Below, one piece after another: positions 45,615 to 54,849 of a stretch of DNA of 61,732 nt. A program made the translations under genes and the position numbers. Within the stretch, counting starts at the first letter, position 1. The number at the start of each line of letters is the position of its first letter. The stretch lies in assembly GCF_001667265.1 (NCBI RefSeq), contig NZ_LZHW01000003.1, positions 1 to 61,732 of the forward strand, read 5' to 3'. The notes under the pieces are model-generated. The model saw nothing but the letters and a program-made list of their open reading frames with translations, was not told where the DNA came from and did not search any database. This DNA is from Mycobacterium sp. ACS4331. Lineage in GTDB: Bacteria > Actinomycetota > Actinomycetes > Mycobacteriales > Mycobacteriaceae.

Positions 45615-45680
45615 CGCCCAAACGAACGTTTCGGCGACCAAGATCGAGTGACTCCCGCCGATACGCCGATCTCGGCGCGG
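45615..45680 (+). repeat. Dispersed about 65-bp repeat, copy 3
   Basis: It begins CGCCCAAACGAACGTTTCGGCG and retains ATCGAGTGACTC, CGCCGAT and CGCCGATCTCGGCGCGG. It is the most diverged of the three copies and lies 143 bases after copy 2 in the same orientation. Confidence 0.65.
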
Positions 45681-45743
45681 CGGGGCGGAGCCCCGCGCAT
45701 CCGGGGAACTCTGGTGTCTGCGCGTCCGGTACGCCAAGATGCC

Positions 45744-45757
45744 TAGAACACGTTCCA
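45744..45757. promoter_or_regulatory. KstR operator TAGAACACGTTCCA before the epimerase/SDR operon
   Basis: It matches TnnAACnnGTTnnA completely and lies 22 bases before the ATG at 45780, upstream of the GGGGAG ribosome-binding site. With the hsd box, two KstR-type promoters fall within 1.5 kb. Confidence 0.85.
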
Positions 45758-45779
45758 CTTACACCCACAGGGGAGACGT

Positions 45780-46841
45780 ATGACGGTACTGGTCACGGGG
45801 GCTTTCGGGCTGGTCGGTTCGGCGACGGTGAAGCGCCTGGCCGCCGACGGGCGCACGGTGGTGGCGACCGACTTGGACGTCCCGGCCAACCGCAAGGCCG
45901 CGGCGGCTCTGCCCGCAGGCGTCGAGGCGCGGTACGCCGACCTGACCGACGCGGCCGCCGTCGACAACCTCGTGACCGCGGTCAAACCCGAGGCCATCGT
46001 TCACCTGGCGGCGGTCATCCCGCCCTTCATCTACATGAACAAACCCCTGGCCCGCAGGGTCAACGTGGACGGCACGGCCAACCTGCTGCGCGCCGCCGAG
46101 AAGCAGTCCACCCCACCCCGGTTCGTATTGGCCTCCAGCATCGCGGTGTACGGGTCGCGCAATCCCCACACCGTCGAAGGGGTCCTCACGCCCGACACGC
46201 CGACCAATCCTGCCGACATCTACGGCGCCAACAAGGTCAAGGCCGAGAAGTTGGTCCGAGACGCCGATCTGGACTGGGTGATCCTGCGCCTCGGTGGTGT
46301 CCTGACCATTGACCTCGGCGCCTACCTCAAACTCGACAACGCCTATTTCGAGGGCCTGCTGCCCACCGACGGGCGGCTGCAGACCGTCGACGTCCGCGAT
46401 GTCGCCTGGGCGTTCGGTGCGGCGACGACGGCCCCGGTGGTCGGCGAGACCCTGCTGATCGGCGGTGACGACACGCACCGGCACGTGCAGGGTGATGTCG
46501 CGTCGGCCATGGCCGCTGCCATGGGTCTGGTCGGTGGTGTGCCGGCCGGCCTGAAGGGCAACCCCGCCAGCGACGACGACTGGTTCAACACCGACTGGAT
46601 GGATTCCAGCCGCGCCCAGGAAGTGCTTGGCCACCAGCACTATTCGTGGCCGGACATGCTGACCGAGACCGCCGAGAAGATGGGCTGGAAGCGACACCTG
46701 CTGCGGGCCGCCGCACCGCTGGCACATCAACTGCTCACCCGCCGGGCGCCCTATCACGGGACCGGGAGGATCTACGCCGATCCGTGGGGGGCGATCGCCG
46801 AGAAATGGGCTGACCCGCGGCCAGAGGCGGAAGACCTGTGA
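45780..46841 (+). CDS. NAD-dependent epimerase/dehydratase family protein
   Basis: A 353-residue extended SDR with GAFGLVG (7-13) and active-site Tyr148/Lys152 in YGANK, preceded by SSIAVYGS. The C-terminal part includes YSWPDMLTETAEKMGWKRH and an amphipathic end. The family includes 3beta-HSD-like steroid enzymes and sugar epimerases; the KstR box and the position beside hsd point to sterol catabolism. GGGGAG is placed well for ATG 45780. The stop overlaps the next gene (GTGA). Confidence 0.88.
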   Translation: MTVLVTGAFGLVGSATVKRLAADGRTVVATDLDVPANRKAAAALPAGVEARYADLTDAAAVDNLVTAVKPEAIVHLAAVIPPFIYMNKPLARRVNVDGTANLLRAAEKQSTPPRFVLASSIAVYGSRNPHTVEGVLTPDTPTNPADIYGANKVKAEKLVRDADLDWVILRLGGVLTIDLGAYLKLDNAYFEGLLPTDGRLQTVDVRDVAWAFGAATTAPVVGETLLIGGDDTHRHVQGDVASAMAAAMGLVGGVPAGLKGNPASDDDWFNTDWMDSSRAQEVLGHQHYSWPDMLTETAEKMGWKRHLLRAAAPLAHQLLTRRAPYHGTGRIYADPWGAIAEKWADPRPEAEDL

Positions 46842-47605
46842 GCGCGCGGGCGGTGGTCATCGGGGCCGCCTCAGGCCTGGGTGCCGCCATCGCGACCACG
46901 CTCGCCGAGGACGGCTTCGACGTGGTGTTGGCCGACCGCAATCTCGAGGGGGCGCAGGCGGGCGCCGAGAAGCTGGGCGGCCCGCACACCGCGGCCGCGG
47001 TCGAAGTGACCGACGAGGAGTCGGTGCAGCGACTTTTCGCCGACGCCGCGGGCAGCGACGGCCTGGCCGCCGTGGTGAACTGCGCGGGGTTCAGCGGGTA
47101 CGGCGTGATCAGCGATCTGGCGGTGGCCGATTTCCGCAGTGTCGTCGACGTCTGTCTGACGGGCGGTTTCGTTGTCATCAAACATGCCACGCCGTATCTG
47201 AGCGAGGGCAGCGTCATCGTGTCGCTGGCGTCGCTCAACGCCCGCCAACCGGCGATCGGGATGAGCGCCTACTGCGCGGCCAAGGCCGGTCTCGCGATGC
47301 TGACTCAGGTCGCGGCACTGGAATTGGGGTCGCGCGGCATTCGCGTCAACGCCGTGTCCCCCGGGTTCGTGCACACCCCGCTGACCGAGGGTGCCGCACT
47401 GGTGCCCGGGGTCGTCGAGGAATACGTCGAGAACACCGTCCTGGGCCGCACGGGAACTCCCCAGGACATCGCCGACGCCGTGTCCTTCCTGTGCTCGCCG
47501 AAGTCGTCCTGGATGACGGGCGAGGTCCTCGACATCAACGGCGGCGCACATCTCAAGCGCTACCCCGACATTCAGACCCACATCATGAAGCTCGCCGAGA
47601 CATGA
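46838..47605 (+). CDS. SDR family oxidoreductase
   Basis: A 255-residue classical SDR with GAASGLG (9-15), NCAG (81-84), Ser in SLASLN and Tyr145/Lys149 in YCAAK. The C-terminus GEVLDINGGAHLKRYPD is similar to steroid/cyclohexanol-type dehydrogenases. GTG 46838 overlaps the epimerase stop, so it is translated from the same KstR-controlled mRNA. A hydroxy/keto step on a sterol intermediate is the working inference. Confidence 0.9.
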   Translation: MSARAVVIGAASGLGAAIATTLAEDGFDVVLADRNLEGAQAGAEKLGGPHTAAAVEVTDEESVQRLFADAAGSDGLAAVVNCAGFSGYGVISDLAVADFRSVVDVCLTGGFVVIKHATPYLSEGSVIVSLASLNARQPAIGMSAYCAAKAGLAMLTQVAALELGSRGIRVNAVSPGFVHTPLTEGAALVPGVVEEYVENTVLGRTGTPQDIADAVSFLCSPKSSWMTGEVLDINGGAHLKRYPDIQTHIMKLAET

Positions 47606-47627
47606 CCAACCCCTAGGATCGGCCACC

Positions 47628-48821
47628 ATGCTCGCAGAATTCACGCCGACCCAGAAGCGCGCGCTGGCCGTCCTGACGATCATCGCGCTGGCGTTCGGTG
47701 CGTATTTTCTGCGCACCTATCTGATCCTGATCGCGGTCGCCGCGGTGCTGGCCTATCTGTTCACCCCGCTGTACAACCGCGTGCGCACCAAGTTGAACGT
47801 CGGCCTGTCGGCCACCGTGACACTGCTGGCCGCGATCGCGACCGTGGCAATTCCGTTGTCCGGCGTGGTCTTTCTCGCGGTGCTGCAGATCAGTCAGATG
47901 GTCACCGGGATCAGTCACTGGGTGCAGAACACCGATCTGACCGCACTCGGCCATCGCCTGCTGGCCTCGGTCAACGACCTGCTGTCCCGTGTTCCGTTCG
48001 TGGACACCACACTGACGCCACAGTCGGTGCGCGAGACCATCGCCAAGGTCGGCCAGAGTGCGGGCGAGTTCGCACTGCACGTCGCGCGCGACTCAGTCGG
48101 CAGCATCGCGACGATCGTCACCTCGGCCATCATCTTCCTGTACGTGTTCCTGGCGCTGATCGTCAACGGCCCGAAGGTTCTGGAACTGTTTCGGGATCTG
48201 AATCCGTTGGGGCACGAGGTTTCCGACATCTACCTCGCCAAGGTCGGCGCGATGGTGGGTGCGACGGTGCGGGGTCAGTTCATCATCGCGGTGTGCCAGG
48301 GCGTGGCGGGGGCGGTGTCGATCTACATCGGGGGCATCCACGACGCGTTCTTCATGTTCGTGATCTTCCTGACCGCGCTGTCGTTCATCCCACTGGGCAG
48401 CGGCATCGTGACGATCCCCCTGGGCATCGGGATGGCCCTGTTCGGCAACGTGGTCGGCGGCGTCTTCGTGGTGGCGTTCCACGTCATCGTGGTCACCAGC
48501 ATCGACAACGTGCTGCGGCCGTTCCTGGTGCCCAAGAGCGCGCACCTGAACCCGGCGCTGATGCTTTTGGCGGTGTTCGCCGGGTTGGGCATGTTCGGCT
48601 TCTGGGGCATCGTGTTGGGCCCGGTCCTGATGATCATCATCGTGACGACCATCAGCGTGTACCTGGCGGTCTACAAGGACGCTCCACTGGACTCCCTGGT
48701 CGGCCCGGATCCCGCCGACGAGCCCAAGAAGGCGAAGTGGCGCTGGCCCTGGCAGCGGGTCAAACAGTCGGCGACGACGCCGACCAGCCCGGACCCTACT
48801 GAACAGCCAGCGCAGACCTGA
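47628..48821 (+). CDS. AI-2E family (UPF0118) transporter
   Basis: A 397-residue membrane protein with about eight spans and the AI-2E/PerM signatures DNVLRPFLVPKSAHLNP and LLAVFAGLGMFGFWGIVLGP. Family members move quorum signals, ions or act as sodium/proton exchangers; the substrate is unknown. It corresponds to Rv1101c. TAGGAT (47614-47619) lies eight bases before ATG 47628, indicating a leaderless or near-leaderless message. The 3' end overlaps the convergent dienelactone hydrolase by 26 bases. Confidence 0.93.
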   Translation: MLAEFTPTQKRALAVLTIIALAFGAYFLRTYLILIAVAAVLAYLFTPLYNRVRTKLNVGLSATVTLLAAIATVAIPLSGVVFLAVLQISQMVTGISHWVQNTDLTALGHRLLASVNDLLSRVPFVDTTLTPQSVRETIAKVGQSAGEFALHVARDSVGSIATIVTSAIIFLYVFLALIVNGPKVLELFRDLNPLGHEVSDIYLAKVGAMVGATVRGQFIIAVCQGVAGAVSIYIGGIHDAFFMFVIFLTALSFIPLGSGIVTIPLGIGMALFGNVVGGVFVVAFHVIVVTSIDNVLRPFLVPKSAHLNPALMLLAVFAGLGMFGFWGIVLGPVLMIIIVTTISVYLAVYKDAPLDSLVGPDPADEPKKAKWRWPWQRVKQSATTPTSPDPTEQPAQT

Positions 48822-49608
48822 GGAACTCCACGACCCGCTTGCGGGCCTCGTAGGCGGGGTGCCCGTCGACTTCTCTGACCTGATCGGTGAGCACCGAGTG
48901 CGCCATCCGGTTGAAGCCGTCGGGGTTGCCGGGGCCCGAATTGATCTCGATGACTTCGAATGCGTCACCGAGGCGCTGTTTGAGGGTGGCGAACCGCGCG
49001 CAGGGAGACATCGGGTCCGCACTGAAACGCAGACCCAGGGCGCACAGCCCCTCGTCGGCGGCACGCTTCTCGACGATCCGGAGCTCCTCGTCGGAGACCC
49101 CCGGATCACGGCGCTGCGCCGGGGTCAGGGGCAACGGCAGCGACGGTTGGCTGAGCACCGGCGCGAGCACCGCGTCGTCGACCGCGGCCGCCAGCGCGAA
49201 CCCGCCGGAGAAACACTGCCCGATCACCCCGACGCCCTTCCCGGGTGTCCTGTCGTTGAGGTCGCGCGCCAGGGCCCGCAGGAAATCGGCGACCGGACGC
49301 TTCTTGTTGGTGGCGAACGCGGCGAACTCCTTGGCCACGCAGCCCCGTGCCAGGGTGGCGACCGCGGACGGGCCGATCGCCGCCCCCGGCGTCCCGTACA
49401 GCGACGGTGACACCACCGTGAAGCCGTTGTCGACCAGGTGATTGCCGAGCGCCAGGACACCGGGATGGATGCCGGGCATCTCCGGGATCAGGACGACGCC
49501 GGGGCCGGGAACCTCCGGGCTCCTGCGGTACACGTCGTGCGTATAGCCGCCGCCGGTGAACGATTCACACGTCCACCCGGTCAGGTCCGCCTCCGGAGCT
49601 TCGCCCAC
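48796..49608 (-). CDS. Dienelactone hydrolase family protein
   Basis: A 270-residue alpha/beta hydrolase with the DLH-type cysteine nucleophile Cys132 in GQCFSGG and Glu43 in PEMPG, the residue pair that gates the thiolate in DLH. The catalytic His would lie near FNRMAHSV. It may open lactones or hydrolyse thio- or oxo-esters. It is monocistronic between the AI-2E gene and DUF4245, on the opposite strand from the former. Confidence 0.9.
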   Translation of the reverse strand: MGEAPEADLTGWTCESFTGGGYTHDVYRRSPEVPGPGVVLIPEMPGIHPGVLALGNHLVDNGFTVVSPSLYGTPGAAIGPSAVATLARGCVAKEFAAFATNKKRPVADFLRALARDLNDRTPGKGVGVIGQCFSGGFALAAAVDDAVLAPVLSQPSLPLPLTPAQRRDPGVSDEELRIVEKRAADEGLCALGLRFSADPMSPCARFATLKQRLGDAFEVIEINSGPGNPDGFNRMAHSVLTDQVREVDGHPAYEARKRVVEFLRSALAVQ

Positions 49609-49625
49609 GTTTCCCCCTCGTCAGG

Positions 49626-50297
49626 TCAGGACCGCTTGGCCGGAAGCGGCTCCTGGGACTGTGTCGCTCTGGCCAGCGTACGGAACTCGTCGGTGCTTCC
49701 GGCACCTGTGATGGCCAATTGGGTCTCACCGATTCTGGTGGTCCAGACCGGTTCGTCGCGCTCACCGCCGTCGTAGACGACCCAGCGGACGCCGTCGACG
49801 TCCTCGACACCGGTGGGAGCGACGTCGGGGTGGATCGAGCGGACGAGCTTGTCCTCGTCGGCGTTGCTCTGGGTCAGGCTCAGGTACATGCCGCTGCCGG
49901 TGATGTAGCCGACCGTCGAGACCAGGGCCCGCGTCGGCTGCCCCGTCGCGGGATCGGTGCGGGCGCCGTCGAGCCCGTCGCGGCGACCCGAGTTGGCCTG
50001 CCAGTCGTCGGGGACGGCAGGCAGCCGGATCGGGAAGCCCAGCGTCTCGGCATCGGAGCCCAGCGCGCCGACCGCGTCGTAGCTGGGCACCTGCCCGGCC
50101 TTGGGTCCGTTGGGCTGGAACGAGCACATGCCGACCAGCCCGGCCAAGACGATGCACGCCGCGATCAGCGGGGCGATGGACCAGAACATGTCCCGGCCGT
50201 CCTGCAGCACCCGGGGCTTTGCCGGTTTGGGCGCCGGTCCTTCGCTGGAGGCCGCGACGGGCGGGTGGTCGGACGGCTCCTGCGACTGCGTGCTCAC
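49626..50297 (-). CDS. DUF4245 membrane-anchored protein (Rv1100 type)
   Basis: A 223-residue protein with a cytoplasmic Pro-rich N-terminus (about 1-38) and one transmembrane helix (about 39-60, [20 protein letters not shown]). An extracytoplasmic DUF4245 domain ends [17 protein letters not shown] 50297 gives the family length; the much longer open frame upstream lies antisense to glpX and fum and is not coding. It is divergent from glpX with 54 bases between, exactly as Rv1100 and Rv1099c. Confidence 0.9.
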   Translation of the reverse strand: MSTQSQEPSDHPPVAASSEGPAPKPAKPRVLQDGRDMFWSIAPLIAACIVLAGLVGMCSFQPNGPKAGQVPSYDAVGALGSDAETLGFPIRLPAVPDDWQANSGRRDGLDGARTDPATGQPTRALVSTVGYITGSGMYLSLTQSNADEDKLVRSIHPDVAPTGVEDVDGVRWVVYDGGERDEPVWTTRIGETQLAITGAGSTDEFRTLARATQSQEPLPAKRS

Positions 50298-50351
50298 CAG
50301 ACCAGTATCCCAGCTGCCGATGACCGACCCGCTTCTGGGACAATCCTGCAC

Positions 50352-51404
50352 ATGAGTGACGGTGTCGTCGACCCTGCCCAGACCAAGCGCCGCGAGGCCC
50401 CTGACCGCAACCTGGCTCTCGAACTCGTTCGAGTCACCGAGGCCGGCGCCATGGCCGCCGGCCGCTGGGTCGGTCGTGGCGACAAAGAGGGTGGCGATGG
50501 CGCCGCCGTCGACGCCATGCGCGAACTGGTGAACTCGGTGTCGATGAAGGGTGTCGTCGTCATCGGCGAGGGCGAGAAGGACAACGCCCCGATGCTCTAC
50601 AACGGCGAAGAGGTCGGCAACGGCGACGGTCCGGAATGCGACTTCGCCGTCGACCCGGTGGACGGCACCACCCTGATGAGCAAGGGCATGCCCAACGCCA
50701 TCTCGGTGCTGGCCGTCGCCGAGCGCGGCGCCATGTTCGACCCCTCGGCAGTGTTCTACATGAACAAGATCGCCGGCGGACCCGACGTCGCGGACTTCAT
50801 CGACATCACCTCGCCGATCGCGGCGAACATCCAGCGCATCGCCAAGGTCCGCAAGGCCTCGGTCTCGGATGTGACGGTCTGCATCCTCGATCGCCCCCGC
50901 CACGCGAAGCTGATGGAAGAGGTGCGCTCGGCCGGCGCCCGCATCCGGCTGATCTCCGACGGTGACGTCGCCGGCGCCATCTCGGCGTGCCGGCCCGAGT
51001 CCGGCACCGATCTGCTGGTCGGCATCGGCGGGACCCCCGAGGGCATCATCGCCGCGGCCGCCATCCGCTGTATGGGCGGCGAGATCCAGGCGACCCTGGC
51101 GCCCACCGACGACGACGAGCGCCAGCGCGCCATCGACCGCGGCTACGACCTGGATCGGGTGCTGACCACCAAGGACCTGGTGTCCGGTGAGAACGTGTTC
51201 TTCTGCGCCACCGGCGTCACCGACGGCGACCTGCTCAAGGGGGTCCGCTACTTCGGCGGCGGCTGCACCACCCAGTCGATCGTGATGCGGTCGAAGTCCG
51301 GCACGGTCCGGATGATCGAGGCCTACCACCGGCTGTCCAAGCTGAACGAGTACTCGGCGGTGAACTTCACCGGCGACAGCTCGGCCGCCTATCCCCTGCC
51401 GTAA
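50352..51404 (+). CDS. glpX: Fructose-1,6-bisphosphatase class II
   Basis: A 350-residue GlpX enzyme essential for gluconeogenesis on lipid carbon. Metal and phosphate motifs are present: [23 protein letters not shown] and [13 protein letters not shown]. Starts at ATG 50352. Followed after 30 bases by fum, so the two central-carbon genes form an operon, as Rv1099c-Rv1098c do. Confidence 0.97.
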   Translation: MSDGVVDPAQTKRREAPDRNLALELVRVTEAGAMAAGRWVGRGDKEGGDGAAVDAMRELVNSVSMKGVVVIGEGEKDNAPMLYNGEEVGNGDGPECDFAVDPVDGTTLMSKGMPNAISVLAVAERGAMFDPSAVFYMNKIAGGPDVADFIDITSPIAANIQRIAKVRKASVSDVTVCILDRPRHAKLMEEVRSAGARIRLISDGDVAGAISACRPESGTDLLVGIGGTPEGIIAAAAIRCMGGEIQATLAPTDDDERQRAIDRGYDLDRVLTTKDLVSGENVFFCATGVTDGDLLKGVRYFGGGCTTQSIVMRSKSGTVRMIEAYHRLSKLNEYSAVNFTGDSSAAYPLP

Positions 51405-51434
51405 CCACCCCGCACACCAACGAAGAGGAAGCCA

Positions 51435-52841
<1,407 letters not shown>

Positions 52842-52900
52842 GCGCTTGCGCGAACGAGCCCGGAGCGTAACGGACACCTCGGCGAGTAGTTCTTCAGATT

Positions 52901-52941
52901 TCGGCGCGGTTGCCGGCGGTGAGCGCCGGGAACCGCGCCGA
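52901..52941. terminator. Hairpin terminator between fum and the glycosyltransferase gene
   Basis: Eighteen-base arms (52901-52918 and 52924-52941) pair with one mismatch around a GTGAG loop, then TCTCGTTC. It is centred between convergent stops and could act on both strands. Confidence 0.8.
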
Positions 52942-52947
52942 TCTCGT

Positions 52948-54021
52948 TCATAAGAGGGACGCCGCGACCTCGGCCCCGTCGCGACGGCGGATGTCGTCTC
53001 CGAGACGCTCTGCGGCACGCCGATAACTGCCGTCTCCGAGCACCGTTTCCACCGCGGACCGGATGCGCTTCACCCCAGCGTGTTTGCCCAGCAGCAGGCC
53101 CGCGCCGGCATCGCGCAGTGCCGCGCCCACGGTCTTCTGATCGATGAACGGATTGGCCGGAAGCACGATCTGCGGGACCGAGAAGGACAGCGCTCGCATC
53201 GCGGTGCTGTGCCCTCCGTGCCCGATCACCAGCGATGCCGTGGACAGCACCTCGTCGTGGTCGAGCCAGGAGTGGAGGTCGGCGTTGGCCGGCACCCGGA
53301 TCCCCCGCGCGTCGATGCTGGGCCCGACCGTCACCGTGGCGTCCAGCGGTAGCGGCGCCACGGCATCCAGGATGCGCTGCAACATCCGCTCCTGCCCCGC
53401 GAAAGCGTTGGTGCTCAGGCTGATCAGCACATGGGGCCGGACCGATGGTGTCGACTCTCGGGGCTGCCCCTGCCACACGACGCCGGTGTGACACAACGAC
53501 GGCGCTCCTCGCACCGGGTCCAGATCGGCACGCGCCGAGACTATCTGCAGGACATCGTGGTGTTGTGCGGCCAACGGATCGACACCCCGCATCCGCAGCG
53601 CCCATCCGGCCGGACCGGCGGCCAGATCCTGCATCGCACGATAGAAACAGTGCACGAAAATCACTGTGCGAAGACCCGATTCGATGACGTCGGCGGTGGC
53701 GGCCACCAGCACCGTGTCGACCACCACGACGTCGGCACCGTGACGGCGCGCGGCGTCAATGACGCATCCCCCGATCTGGCGGTCGGCGGCCACCCGGACG
53801 AAGTCGGCCATCATCGCCGCCAACGGTCGTCGCACTGTCGGGTCGAAATGCCCTCCCGCGGTGAATGGTTCGAACGGGAAGCCAGCGGCCTCGACGCGCT
53901 CACCGAGTCCGCGATGGCCGATCACAGCGACGTCGCCCCCGCGACGCCGGAGCGCGGCCGCCACCGCCAACTGCGGCGGCACGTTGCCGCCGCCGTCGAA
54001 CATCGCGAACAGCGCTCTCAT
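52948..54021 (-). CDS. GT1-type glycosyltransferase (MGT-like)
   Basis: A 357-residue protein with a GT-B fold. The N-terminal FDGGGNVPPQLAVAAAL matches the macrolide/flavonoid glycosyltransferase start. The C-terminal nucleotide-sugar segment VIGHGGHSTAMRALSFSVP corresponds to the conserved HGGxxT region. The acceptor could be a lipid, drug or glycolipid. Its ATG shares one base with the TetR stop (TGATG), so a regulator-enzyme operon is formed. It is not part of the M. tuberculosis Rv1094-Rv1114 order, so it is an insertion. Confidence 0.85.
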   Translation of the reverse strand: MRALFAMFDGGGNVPPQLAVAAALRRRGGDVAVIGHRGLGERVEAAGFPFEPFTAGGHFDPTVRRPLAAMMADFVRVAADRQIGGCVIDAARRHGADVVVVDTVLVAATADVIESGLRTVIFVHCFYRAMQDLAAGPAGWALRMRGVDPLAAQHHDVLQIVSARADLDPVRGAPSLCHTGVVWQGQPRESTPSVRPHVLISLSTNAFAGQERMLQRILDAVAPLPLDATVTVGPSIDARGIRVPANADLHSWLDHDEVLSTASLVIGHGGHSTAMRALSFSVPQIVLPANPFIDQKTVGAALRDAGAGLLLGKHAGVKRIRSAVETVLGDGSYRRAAERLGDDIRRRDGAEVAASLL

Positions 54022-54599
54022 CAGGTCGTCCCGGTCAGTGCCTCGGTCATCAACGACATCCGGTCGAAGACCTCCTCGTCGCTCAGTCCACGATCGCGGC
54101 GGAGCAGCTTCCAGCAGTACACGTCCGTGACGACCACCAGCGCGTCCAGCAGATGTTCACGGACCGCCACGTCGTCGGGCAGCGCGTTGCCGAAGACGTC
54201 TTCGACCCACTCACGGTGCGCCCGCCGACCGGCGCTGGTCATGCGCTCGGCCCGCGGGTCCGCCTCCTGTGCCAGCGCCGCCAAGACCATGTCCCCCCTG
54301 CGCTCGTAGTGCGCGATCAATACGCGCAGTGCGGCCGAGGGGTCACCTGGCGGTGGCGTCCGCTCGGCCATCACCTCGTCGCATACCTGAGCCCACGCCG
54401 CATCGATCAGCGCCTCACGGGTACCGAAATGCCGCAGCACGGTCTTGACGGTCACGCCTGCGCGTTGAGCGACCGCGGGCAGGGTGATCTCGAACGACCG
54501 TTCCGCCATGAATATGTCGATCGCAGCCCTCAGGATCGCGTCGCGCGTGGCGTCCTTGGCCCGCTGACGCTCCCGCATGACATAGGAACGCGTTTTCAT
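54021..54599 (-). CDS. TetR family regulator coupled to the glycosyltransferase
   Basis: A 192-residue regulator with an N-terminal HTH (about 17-60, including VAQRAGVTVKTVLRHFGTRE). ATG 54599 is preferred: a TTGACG -35 (54633-54638) and TACCTT -10 (54609-54614) with 18-base spacing place transcription start just before it. An ATG at 54638 would lie upstream of that promoter. A TTGACGTCAA palindrome covers the -35, so autorepression is likely. Confidence 0.88.
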   Translation of the reverse strand: MKTRSYVMRERQRAKDATRDAILRAAIDIFMAERSFEITLPAVAQRAGVTVKTVLRHFGTREALIDAAWAQVCDEVMAERTPPPGDPSAALRVLIAHYERRGDMVLAALAQEADPRAERMTSAGRRAHREWVEDVFGNALPDDVAVREHLLDALVVVTDVYCWKLLRRDRGLSDEEVFDRMSLMTEALTGTT

Positions 54600-54608
54600 G
54601 TCCAGGAC

Positions 54609-54638
54609 AAGGTACGCCAAATATCGATTTGACGTCAA
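54609..54638 (-). promoter_or_regulatory. Sigma-70 type promoter with TTGACGTCAA palindrome
   Basis: Minus-strand -35 TTGACG, 18-base spacer and -10 TACCTT. The 10-base palindrome TTGACGTCAA (54629-54638) overlaps the -35 and could be the TetR site. Confidence 0.6.
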
Positions 54639-54715
54639 TAGCGAGGGACTTCAATTGGACCCGGAATGGCCCCGTATGGACTTACATGCCCCGCCTGGGC
54701 GACAAGAATTACGTG

Positions 54716-54759
54716 ACAACTGTGACCCTCCCTGCCCTCGGCAGGAGGGCCGCAGTTGT
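54716..54759 (+). promoter_or_regulatory. Long leader hairpin before the MHS transporter gene
   Basis: ACAACTG pairs with CAGTTGT. After a small internal loop, CCCTCC-CTGCC pairs with GGCAGGAGGG, giving a stem of about 17 pairs with a three-base loop. It ends 91 bases before GTG 54850. It may be an attenuator, an mRNA-stability element or part of a riboswitch; no known class was recognised. Confidence 0.5.
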
Positions 54760-54849
54760 TCGCGAGCAAGCACATTCAGTGGTCCGCGCACCGCTAAGCT
54801 CTGCCAGAACGGGTGACCATCTCGTGAGGAGGCAGGCATCGCCACGCAT

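Larger units (their letters stand above)
45392..45779. other. Intergenic region with two dispersed repeats and a KstR box
   Basis: This 388-base region carries repeat copies 2 and 3, a candidate minus-strand micro-ORF between them (45489-45593), and a KstR box at 45744. No conserved protein is encoded. In M. tuberculosis other small genes occupy this position, so it may be a recombination-prone interval (inference). Confidence 0.6.
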
